Source of the DNA: Chloroflexota bacterium
GTDB taxonomy: Bacteria; Chloroflexota; Limnocylindria; Limnocylindrales; CSP1-4
NCBI GenBank assembly: GCA_021785175.1
Contig: JAJYGH010000064.1
Location: 1 to 45,415, forward strand
Reading direction: 5' to 3'
Length of the DNA stretch: 45,415 bases
The translations under genes and the position numbers were made by a program. The notes under the pieces were generated by a model. It made no database searches, was not told the DNA's origin, and worked only from the letters and a program-made list of their open reading frames with translations. Shown here in pieces: positions 30,291-37,513 of the stretch (the stretch's first letter is position 1; each line of letters begins with the position of its first letter).

Positions 30291-30734
30291 ATGGATCAGG
30301 AGATGCCGGCTGATCGGCAGGTCCGGGTCGGCGTTGCGGCGGAGATGCTCGGTCTGTCCCTCGACACGCTGCGGCGCTGGGAGAGCGAGGGCCGGCTCCG
30401 CGTGGGGCGATCGGAGGGCGGCCAGCGGCTCGTCCCGCTCTCCGAGGTCACGCGCCTGCTGGCCGAGCGGCCGTCCGCGACGGACGACGCCCCGGTTGCG
30501 CAGTCGGCGCGAAACCGGTTCCCGGGGATCGTGACGCGGATCCAGCGCAACGACCCGATCGCGGTCGTCGAGATCCGCGCGGGTCCTCACCGCGTCGTCA
30601 GCATCATGACGTCGGAGGCAGTCGACGAGCTCGGGCTCGAGGTCGGACAGGAGGCGGTCGGCGTGGTCAAGGCGACCAACGTGGTCGTCGAGGTGCCGAC
30701 CACGCGGTCCGCGCGACCGGCGTCGCGCGAGTGA
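30291..30734 (+). CDS. MerR-type HTH / TOBE (Mop) molybdate-responsive regulator
   Basis: This cytosolic 147-residue protein joins a MerR/excisionase-like helix-turn-helix (about 11-60: VGVAAEMLGLSLDTLRRWES, then RTEGGQRLV-like EGGQRLVPLSEV) to a TOBE/Mop domain (about 75-140: NRFPGIVTRIQRNDPIAVVE, then VVKATNVVVEV) that binds molybdate or tungstate. It overlaps modA by one base (TGATG), so it most likely senses oxyanion and controls modAB. The architecture differs from classical ModE, which has a winged LysR-like helix-turn-helix and two Mop domains. The start is uncertain: ATG 30246 or 30303 are alternatives, and none has a clean Shine-Dalgarno. Confidence 0.85.
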   Translation: MDQEMPADRQVRVGVAAEMLGLSLDTLRRWESEGRLRVGRSEGGQRLVPLSEVTRLLAERPSATDDAPVAQSARNRFPGIVTRIQRNDPIAVVEIRAGPHRVVSIMTSEAVDELGLEVGQEAVGVVKATNVVVEVPTTRSARPASRE

Positions 30735-31537
30735 TGCGCGGCACGACCCGCGGCGCCGCCGCACTGCTCGTCTTCGCGATCGTGTCGGGATGCGGCTCGA
30801 GCGCTGTCGCAACCGCACGCCCGTCCCAGGCGCGTCTCGTGGTCTTCGCCGCGGCCTCCCTGTCGACGGCGCTTGCCACCGCCGTGCCCGCATTCGAGCA
30901 GACCCATCCCGGCGTCACATTGACCGTCTCGCCCGGGGCCTCGTCGGCGCTCCGGGTGCAGATCGAGCAGGGCGCGCCCGCGGACGTGTTCCTCTCCGCG
31001 GACACGGTGAACGCGACGGCGCTCGTCGGCGAGAAGCTCACGAACGGAGGTGCGACGCCGTTCGCCGGCAACGAGCTGACCGTCATCGTGCCCGCGTCGA
31101 ATCGTGCGGGCATCACCTCCCCCGCCGACCTTGCGCGCCCGGGCGTGCGCGTCGTGGCGGCCGGGTCGCAGGTCCCGATCACGAGGTACGCCGAGCAGGT
31201 GGTCGCCAACCTGGCGCGGCAGCCGGGCTACCCGGCGAACTTCGCTGCGAAGTACGAGTCAAACGTGGTTTCGCACGAGGACGACGTGTCCGCCGTGGTG
31301 GCGAAGGTCGCGCTGGGCGAGGGCGACGCGGCGATCGTGTACGTCACCGACGCGAAGGCGTCAACGGAGGTGCACGCGATCCCGCTTCCCGCGGCCGCGA
31401 ACGTCCCGGCGACCTACGACGGGGTCGTCATCGGAACGTCGGCGCACCTCGCCGACGCGCACGCGTTCCTCGCCTGGCTCGCCGGTCCGCCTGGCCGCTC
31501 GGTGCTCGCACGATTCGGCTTCCTGCCCCCGCCGTGA
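30734..31537 (+). CDS. modA: Molybdate ABC transporter substrate-binding lipoprotein
   Basis: ModA captures molybdate or tungstate outside the membrane. The 267 residues have a lipoprotein signal (FAIVSGC, Cys about 20) and the mature N-terminus LVVFAAASLSTALATAVPAFEQ, as in ModA. They continue with GAPADVFLSAD, the GNELTVIVP hinge, and LGEGDAAIVYVTDAKA. The ATG at 30734 overlaps the regulator's stop; a GTG three bases earlier is an alternative. Translationally coupled to the regulator and followed by modB. Confidence 0.93.
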   Translation: MRGTTRGAAALLVFAIVSGCGSSAVATARPSQARLVVFAAASLSTALATAVPAFEQTHPGVTLTVSPGASSALRVQIEQGAPADVFLSADTVNATALVGEKLTNGGATPFAGNELTVIVPASNRAGITSPADLARPGVRVVAAGSQVPITRYAEQVVANLARQPGYPANFAAKYESNVVSHEDDVSAVVAKVALGEGDAAIVYVTDAKASTEVHAIPLPAAANVPATYDGVVIGTSAHLADAHAFLAWLAGPPGRSVLARFGFLPPP

Positions 31538-31649
31538 TCGTCCCGTCGACATCGGTCGGCGATCCGCACGCCCGACGCCGGGATCGCCCCGGGGGGCGGC
31601 CGCCCGGAGATGGCGCGCGACGAGGTCGGCGGGGAGAGCGCCGGCCGGC

Positions 31650-32510
31650 ATGACGCGGACGGAGGTTGCGACCGGCACGCCGGGGCGCGCGACAACCTCT
31701 TCACGCCGCGGGGGCGTGCCCGGCGTCGTCGTCGCAGCGGCCGTGGCGATCGGCCTCGTGTTCCTTGCCCTGCCGATCGCCACGCTGGTAGGCCGCGCCG
31801 TGCTCGGCGGGTCGATCGAGTCCGCCGTCACGGCGCCCGTCCTGCAGGCGCTCACGCTCAGCCTCGCCACCACCACCGTGAGCCTCGTGCTCACGCTCGT
31901 GTTCGGACTGCCGCTCGCGTGGCTGCTCGCCCGCCGCACGTTCCGCGGTGCGTCGGTCATCGAGGCGCTCGTCGACCTGCCGATCGTGCTGCCGCCGTCC
32001 GTGGCCGGCCTCGCCCTGCTGCTCGCGTTCGGCCGGGAGGGCGTGCTCGGACGGCCGCTCGCGGATGCTGGTATCGCACTGCCCTTCACGACGGCCGCGG
32101 TGGTGCTCGCGCAGGCGTTCGTCGCGGCGCCGTTCTTCGTGCGGAGCGCGAGGACGGGATTCGCGGGGGTCGACCGGTCGGTCGAGGATGCCGCGCGCGT
32201 CGACGGGGCGAGCGAGATCGGCGTCGTCCGGCACGTGACGCTCGCGCTCGCACGTCCCGCGCTCGCGGCCGGCCTCGTGATGAGCTGGGCGCGGTCGCTC
32301 GGCGAGTTCGGCGCGACGATCATGTTCGCCGGCAACATCGGCGGGCGAACCCAGACGCTGCCGCTGCTCGTCTACGCCCAGTTCGAGGGAGGGGCGCTTG
32401 ACCAGTCGATCGCGGCCGCGGCGATCCTCGCGCTCGCGGCATTCGGCGTGCTCGTCGCCGTCCGCGTGCTCCGCTGGGGCTGGGTGATCGACGCACGCGT
32501 CGCGCCGTAG
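31650..32510 (+). CDS. modB: Molybdate ABC transporter permease
   Basis: ModB forms the membrane channel for molybdate. The 286 residues have five or six helices, the ModB-like TLSLATTTVSLVLTLVFGLPLAWLLARR split across motifs, LPIVLPPSVAGLALL, and the EAA cytoplasmic loop (DAARVDGASEIGVVRHVTLA) that docks with the ATPase, followed by SLGEFGATIMFAGNI. It starts 112 bp after modA. No ATPase gene (modC) follows; the next gene is on the opposite strand, so the ATP-binding subunit must be supplied from elsewhere. Confidence 0.92.
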   Translation: MTRTEVATGTPGRATTSSRRGGVPGVVVAAAVAIGLVFLALPIATLVGRAVLGGSIESAVTAPVLQALTLSLATTTVSLVLTLVFGLPLAWLLARRTFRGASVIEALVDLPIVLPPSVAGLALLLAFGREGVLGRPLADAGIALPFTTAAVVLAQAFVAAPFFVRSARTGFAGVDRSVEDAARVDGASEIGVVRHVTLALARPALAAGLVMSWARSLGEFGATIMFAGNIGGRTQTLPLLVYAQFEGGALDQSIAAAAILALAAFGVLVAVRVLRWGWVIDARVAP

Positions 32511-32632
32511 GACGTCGTCCCGCACGCCAGTCGGCGTTCACGCCCGGGGCACGCTCGGCCCGATCCTGCCGACGCGGCCGCAGCCGCTGCTCCCCGGCGG
32601 CGCGCACGAACGCGGCTGGGCGACCTGCGGCC

Positions 32633-33484
32633 CTACACGGGCAGCGCGATCAGCATGATCCCGGCGAACGCGAGCGCGACGCCCGCGAGGTGCTGGCGCG
32701 ACAGGCGCTCCGACAGGAACAGCCACGCCAGCACGACGGTGACGGCCGGGTACAGCGACGCGACCACCGCAGACGGCCCGAGCATCCCCACCGAACGGGC
32801 CGCCAGAAACCCGAGATTGCCGAGCGTGTCGCCGAGGCCGCAGAGGAGGATCAGCGGCGTCGCGACACGGCGCAGGTCGTGCGTCTGGCCCGTCGCGACG
32901 AGCCCGGCGCCGGTCACGACGATCGACCCGGCGCGTGCGATCGGCAGCGGCCACCACGACCCGGCGCCGGCCGCGATCGCCCGGTCCATCCCAACGAAGT
33001 ACGCGGCGAACCCCAGCCCCGCGAACAGCGCGAGCCACACGCCGCCGCGCCCGTCTCCGCCCTCACCCTCGCCGGGCCGCGAAACGAGCGCGACCGCCGC
33101 GAGCGCGGCGAGGATCCCGACGACCTGGCCGCGGGTCAGCTGCTCACCGAACACGTGGCCGGCGAGCACCGGCAGCCCTGCGCCGACCACTGCGGCGACG
33201 GGCGCCACGAGGCTCATCGAGCCGGTCGCGAGCCCCCGGTAGAACGCCAGCAGGCCGATGACGCCGGCGATCCCGGCGGCCGCGGACCACGCGACCCCCG
33301 CGGGGCTCGGAAACGAGTCACCGGACAGCAGCGCGAACGCCAGCGCGAACCCGAGGCCCACGGACTCCATCGCGACGCCGACGAGGAGCGCGCCGGCGCG
33401 CCGCGTCGCGACCCCGCCGGCGAAGTCCCCGACGCCCCAGCTCAGTGCCGCCGCGAGCGCGAACCCGAGGCCCGCGACGCTCAG
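32633..33484 (-). CDS. EamA/DMT-superfamily permease
   Basis: This is a ten-helix drug/metabolite-transporter protein of about 283 residues with two EamA repeats. The first begins LGFALAAALSWGVGDFAGGVATRR and the second ends with LYPAVTVVLAWLFLSERLSRQHLAGVALAFAGIML, the typical EamA C-terminal signature. The substrate is unknown. The 5' end is unclear: no ATG, GTG or TTG lies at the expected place. I place the start at a CTG (33482-33484) that overlaps the stop of the SbcC-like gene as CTGA; a start further upstream, inside that gene, is the alternative. Likely cotranscribed with the SbcC/D-like pair. Confidence 0.75.
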   Translation of the reverse strand: MSVAGLGFALAAALSWGVGDFAGGVATRRAGALLVGVAMESVGLGFALAFALLSGDSFPSPAGVAWSAAAGIAGVIGLLAFYRGLATGSMSLVAPVAAVVGAGLPVLAGHVFGEQLTRGQVVGILAALAAVALVSRPGEGEGGDGRGGVWLALFAGLGFAAYFVGMDRAIAAGAGSWWPLPIARAGSIVVTGAGLVATGQTHDLRRVATPLILLCGLGDTLGNLGFLAARSVGMLGPSAVVASLYPAVTVVLAWLFLSERLSRQHLAGVALAFAGIMLIALPV

Positions 33485-35625
33485 ACCGCCCCCGCCGCAA
33501 CTCGTCCGGCGTCGACCTCGGCCGGCCCGGGAAGCTCGACGATGAGGTCGGCAAGCGCGTCGTATCGATCGTCGTCGGTCAGGTACAGCACCTGGTGCTC
33601 GGCGGCCAGCTCGCGGAGCACCGCGAGTGCGCGCGTCGCCCGCTGCCGGTCGAAACCCAGGAACGGGTCGTCGAGCACGAGGAACGGGCGCAGGAACCCG
33701 GTGACCTGCCGCGCCAGCGCAAGCCGGGCGGCGACGTACACGAGCGCCAGCGTCGAACCCGACAGCGCTCGCGCGTCCACCCAGTCGCCGCGCTCGGGCG
33801 ACCACAGCCGGATCGACAGGTCGGCGCCGTCCACCTGGACACGGCGGTACCGCCCGCCCGTGATCCGTTCGACGTCGCGCTGCATCCGCCGCTCCACGAA
33901 ACGGGCGGCCTCGCGCATCGTCGCGCTCTCGGCCGTGCGCAGCGCCTCGAGCGTTCCGGAGAGGATCCTCCGGCGGCGCGCGAGACGGTCGCGGCGCAGC
34001 CGGGCCTCCTCGAGCGCCTCGACGAGCGACGACACGCCGTCCGGATCGGCGGGCGTGGCCTCGACCGCCTCGCGCGCCGCGGCCACACGCTCCTGGGATC
34101 TGGCGAGCGCGATCTCCCCCGACGCAACCGCGGCGTCGTACCGCGCGCGGTGCCCCGCGGGATGCTTGCCGATCTCGCCCATCTGCCCGAGCAGCTGTCG
34201 CCGAAGTTCGGCGTCGGCCGCTGCGCGATCGCGCAGCACGGCGACGTCCTCCCGTTCGGGGGGGTCGCCGAGCAGCGACGCGAATTCCGCGCGCAGCTGC
34301 TCGATGCGCGCGACGTGCGCCTCCTCCTGGTTCAGCAGGTCCTCGGCCGCCGCGGAGTCGCGAACCCCGAGCCCGGCGAGCTGCGCCTCGCGCGCCTTCT
34401 GGTTCTGGCGGAGCTGCTCCTCGATGGCGGATCGCCCCCGCAGCCTGCGGCTCACCTGCTCCGCGCGGAGGTGTTTCTGGTAGTTCACGTCGAAGGCGAG
34501 CCGGTGGCGCCGGATCGCGTACCAGGCGGATGCCGCGCCCGCAAGCGCGAGCACGATCCCGATGACGGGGACGGGCATCGGCGTCACGAGCGCGACGATG
34601 ATCCCGACGATCGCGAGGGCGATGGCGGCGATCGCGAGCGGCCGCCAGCGAGGCGCCGGGCGCATGATCTCGCCCTGCACCATCACCTCGTCGCCGAGTT
34701 CGGCCGTCAGCTCCGCAATCGTCCGGTCGAGCTCGCGCAGCCTCACCGTCCCCTCGCGCAGGATCGCGACCGGCAGCGTCGACGGGTGCGTCGCCTCCTT
34801 GTCCGCGATCTCCTCGCGGACCACGGACGCGCGCTGGAACCGCTCGTGGCGGGCCTCCGCCTCCTCCTGCTCGGCCAGCAGGCGGACCGCCTCCTCGGCC
34901 GTGGCAAGCAGCTCCCGATCGCTCTCGAGCTGCGCCTCGGTCTCGGCCAGCTCGGTCTGGGCACCCCAGAGCGCTTCCTGGTCGGCCAGCAGCTTCTGCA
35001 GCGATTCCTGCCCTGCCGCGACCTCCCGCTCGAGCCGCGTGACCTCCGAGTCCGCGGCGGCGAGCGGTCCGGGCGTGGGCAGGCCGGCGCCGTCGATGGC
35101 GGCGACGAGCCCCTCGAGTTCGCGCAGGTTCCGCGCGAAGGCGCGGTCGCCGGCAGACACGGACGCACCGAGGCGTTCGCGGAACGGCGCGTCGTCGCGG
35201 GCGAGCGTCGCGATGTCGGCGTGGTCGAGCACCGCCACCGAGCGGAAGAACGCGAGTGTCGGAAGCCCGGTCAGCTCGCCGATGCGGCGCTGCGCGGCGT
35301 CGCCGTCGAGCCGCCCGTCAGGGACCTGCAGATCGATCTGCGCCGCAGGCGAGAGGCTGCGCGCGATCCGGAATGGCGTCTCCTCGTCCCCGTCCGCCTC
35401 GACGTCGAGCTCAACGGAGGTCGGCGCTCGGCCGTCCGCCTGCCAGCGCCGCAGCTGGGCGTCCGGCTCGGTGGTCCGCCCGTACAGCGCGATCTCGATC
35501 GCGCGCCTGATCGACGACTTCCCGGCCTCGTTCGTCCCGCGCACGATGGTGAGCCCGGGCGCTGGACGGATCTCGAGATCGGCGTGCCGCTGGAGCTCCC
35601 GGAGGTGGAGCCGCGTGATGCGCAT
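33481..35625 (-). CDS. SbcC/YhaN-like AAA ATPase with a membrane hairpin in the coiled coil
   Basis: The 714 residues have the Rad50/SbcC plan: Walker A GTNEAGKSS (30-38) after the N-terminal strand MRITRLHLREL, long coiled coils (about 190-325 and 380-545), and a C-terminal ATPase lobe with signature LSGSTLALVYVAARLALA (621-638) and Walker B FLVLDDP (about 648-654). At the turn, where SbcC has a zinc-hook CxxC, there are two hydrophobic helices (about 328-371), and I see no cysteine in the whole protein. This resembles YhaN, a membrane-associated relative. The switch histidine after the last strand is replaced (YLTDDDR). It starts 12 nt after the SbcD-like gene, with GAGGA before the ATG, so the two products probably form a complex. 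Confidence 0.85.
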   Translation of the reverse strand: MRITRLHLRELQRHADLEIRPAPGLTIVRGTNEAGKSSIRRAIEIALYGRTTEPDAQLRRWQADGRAPTSVELDVEADGDEETPFRIARSLSPAAQIDLQVPDGRLDGDAAQRRIGELTGLPTLAFFRSVAVLDHADIATLARDDAPFRERLGASVSAGDRAFARNLRELEGLVAAIDGAGLPTPGPLAAADSEVTRLEREVAAGQESLQKLLADQEALWGAQTELAETEAQLESDRELLATAEEAVRLLAEQEEAEARHERFQRASVVREEIADKEATHPSTLPVAILREGTVRLRELDRTIAELTAELGDEVMVQGEIMRPAPRWRPLAIAAIALAIVGIIVALVTPMPVPVIGIVLALAGAASAWYAIRRHRLAFDVNYQKHLRAEQVSRRLRGRSAIEEQLRQNQKAREAQLAGLGVRDSAAAEDLLNQEEAHVARIEQLRAEFASLLGDPPEREDVAVLRDRAAADAELRRQLLGQMGEIGKHPAGHRARYDAAVASGEIALARSQERVAAAREAVEATPADPDGVSSLVEALEEARLRRDRLARRRRILSGTLEALRTAESATMREAARFVERRMQRDVERITGGRYRRVQVDGADLSIRLWSPERGDWVDARALSGSTLALVYVAARLALARQVTGFLRPFLVLDDPFLGFDRQRATRALAVLRELAAEHQVLYLTDDDRYDALADLIVELPGPAEVDAGRVAAGAV

Positions 35626-35637
35626 CGCGTTCCTCGC

Positions 35638-36774
35638 TCAGACCGGCATGCCGGTGGAGGCGGCCAGCAGGCGAGTCCCCCACTCGAGCTGCTCGCCCAG
35701 TTCGCGGGCGTCCGACGTGCGCCCCTCGGCGACCGCCGCGGCCATCCGGGTGCCGACGTCGCGAACGAACGCGCCCGCGATCGACTCCGGCACCGGCTCC
35801 GGCGGCGGGGGCGGGGACGCGGTCGCGGCATCGACGATCCGCAGATGGAAGAACCCGGGCCCAAGGCGGGCCTCGAGCGCGGCCTCGTCGATGCGGAGCT
35901 CGGGGCCACGGAGCCCGGTCAGGCGGACGTCGCACGCGAGGTCGGGATCGGCGAGCGCCGCGAGGTGCTCGGCCAGCGCGGCCTCGTCGGCGAAATCGCT
36001 CGCCGGGAGCTCGAGGCGAAGACGCCTCGTCCGCCCCACGATGCGCGCCTCGATCCGGACGCGGTCCCTCGCGGCTTCGTCGATCGTCACCAGCAGCGCA
36101 CGACCGACGTCGCCCGCCGGCCCCACGGATTCGAGCGGGCCAGGGTCACCGTAGCTGCCCGGCCCGCCGCCCGCGGTGCGGAGCGTCATCGATCCGCCGA
36201 GGGCAAGGTAGTGGAGACCGGACGCCGCCAGCGCGGCATCCGAGGGCGGCTCCGCGCCCTGCGGGAGATGCGCGACCCCCAGCTTGACCCGGACGCCCGG
36301 CTCGTCCTCGTCGCGCGGCGCCACCAGCGTCTCGTCGATCGTGGTCGTCTCGTCGGCGGCGTACGCGCGGATGGCGACATCGAGGGCGGGCAGCACCAGT
36401 GTGGGCCGGTGCGGGTCGAGCACGTGGACGCGGTCGGCTCCCGCGACCCCGCCGAGCGCCGCGAGGTCCCACGTCCGGTACGCGGACGCCGGTCCGTCGG
36501 CGTCCAAATCGCCGGGAAGCAGCGCGACCGTCAGGCCGGCCGAGACGGCCCGTCCGAGTGCGCGCGCCGCGCGCTCGACCGCCCGGCGCGGCTGCGCGTT
36601 CGTGTCGAAGAGGTCGCCCGCGACGATCACCAGCGCGGCGTGCTCGGAAACCGCGAACGCGAGGGCCCGCTCGAACGCGTCCCACTGCCGCTCGCGCTGG
36701 CGCGCGCCTGCGGATCCGAGCTCCGGGTGGGCGGCGCCCAGGCGCACGTCCGACATGTGCAGGAGGCGGAGCAT
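35638..36774 (-). CDS. SbcD/YhaO/Mre11-like metallophosphoesterase with degraded metal site
   Basis: The 378 residues follow the Mre11/SbcD fold: LLHMSDVRLG at the start, LVIVAGDLFDTNAQPRR (GDxxD at 53-57), then VALLPGDLDADG where the family has GNHD, GVAHL (H169), and ALGGSM (191-196) where the family has LGHxH. Thus the DxH motif reads D9-V-R11, GNHD reads GDLD (88-91), and GHxH reads GGSM, so several metal ligands are missing. The protein may be a non-catalytic scaffold for the adjacent SbcC-like ATPase. GGAGGGAG lies about 8 bases before the ATG at 36774; an ATG 18 bases upstream is less well placed. Confidence 0.85.
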   Translation of the reverse strand: MLRLLHMSDVRLGAAHPELGSAGARQRERQWDAFERALAFAVSEHAALVIVAGDLFDTNAQPRRAVERAARALGRAVSAGLTVALLPGDLDADGPASAYRTWDLAALGGVAGADRVHVLDPHRPTLVLPALDVAIRAYAADETTTIDETLVAPRDEDEPGVRVKLGVAHLPQGAEPPSDAALAASGLHYLALGGSMTLRTAGGGPGSYGDPGPLESVGPAGDVGRALLVTIDEAARDRVRIEARIVGRTRRLRLELPASDFADEAALAEHLAALADPDLACDVRLTGLRGPELRIDEAALEARLGPGFFHLRIVDAATASPPPPPEPVPESIAGAFVRDVGTRMAAAVAEGRTSDARELGEQLEWGTRLLAASTGMPV

Positions 36775-36975
36775 GTCCCGGTCTCCCTCCACTCAGGGCT
36801 CCCCAGCCCGACAGGGCCTCGGGCCGATTCCGAGCGCTGGCGGCCCGAACAACCTCGAAAGCGCCGACGCGTGCCACCGCCCACGTGGGCCCGCCGGCTC
36901 CTGCCGCATTGTGCCACCCCTGAGGCACGTCGCGAAGGGGCCGGAAACAACGCAGGGCCGGCTCGTGTGCCGCGG

Positions 36976-37005
36976 TTGTCCCTGCGCGACGGCGGATGCT
37001 AGTCT
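36976..37005 (+). promoter_or_regulatory. Promoter for the zinc-ribbon/HAD-IIA pair
   Basis: TTGTCC (36976-36981) and TAGTCT (37000-37005) are separated by 18 bp, reading rightward. The 387-bp divergent gap between the SbcD-like gene and the zinc-ribbon gene holds this promoter and about 150 nt of leader, with no coding sequence I can support. Confidence 0.5.
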
Positions 37006-37161
37006 TGCCCGGCAACCGGTGCGCCCCGCTCAGGGACCTCGGCAGACACCTGGGTCGCGCGGCGCCCGTACCGATCCGGCGCGCGCCGCAATCCCCGTCT
37101 GCCCGTCCCCGGCCGGTGCCGCCGGTGGCACGTCCCGAACCACGCGCTCAGGAGGCACCGG

Positions 37162-37506
37162 GTGTCCTACGTCGATCGAACCCTGACCTGCGTCGACTGC
37201 GGAGTCGAGTTCGTCCACTCCGCCGCCGATCAGGAGTTCTATCAGCAGAAGGGGTTCACCTCCGACCCACGACGCTGCCCAAGCTGCCGCGCCAGTCGGC
37301 GCGCGGCTCGGGAGTCGGGCGGCTACGACCTGCGGGAGATCGGGGGCCCGCGGGGCTACGAGCGCGGCGGCGACCGTCCGATCCGCGAGTACTTCGCCGT
37401 GATCTGCTCGCGCTGCGGCAACACGGCCCAGGTGCCCTTCAAGCCGCGCATGGACCGCCCGGTCTACTGCTCGGACTGCTTCCGGGCAGTCCAGTCGTCG
37501 CACTGA
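37162..37506 (+). CDS. Zinc-ribbon domain protein (zf-trcl-like)
   Basis: The 114-residue cytosolic protein has four CxxC knuckles: C10/C13 (LTCVDCGVEF), C39/C42 (RRCPSCR), C82/C85 (ICSRCGN) and C103/C106 (YCSDCF), enough for two ribbons. The first half, with FYQQKGFTSDPRRCPSCR, matches the small treble-clef/zinc-ribbon family of unknown function (PF13451-like). The second resembles the CxxC ribbon family common in uncultured bacteria. The GTG at 37162 has AGGAGG six bases upstream. The HAD-IIA gene begins 7 nt after the stop, so they are cotranscribed. A nucleic-acid-related role is plausible but unproven. Confidence 0.85.
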   Translation: MSYVDRTLTCVDCGVEFVHSAADQEFYQQKGFTSDPRRCPSCRASRRAARESGGYDLREIGGPRGYERGGDRPIREYFAVICSRCGNTAQVPFKPRMDRPVYCSDCFRAVQSSH

Positions 37507-37513
37507 GCGAGGG

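Noticed and set aside
33445-37002. An 1185-codon open frame on the plus strand opposite the SbcC/SbcD-like genes
   Set aside because: It shows compositionally biased sequence only; the minus-strand frames hold Walker, signature and phosphoesterase motifs.
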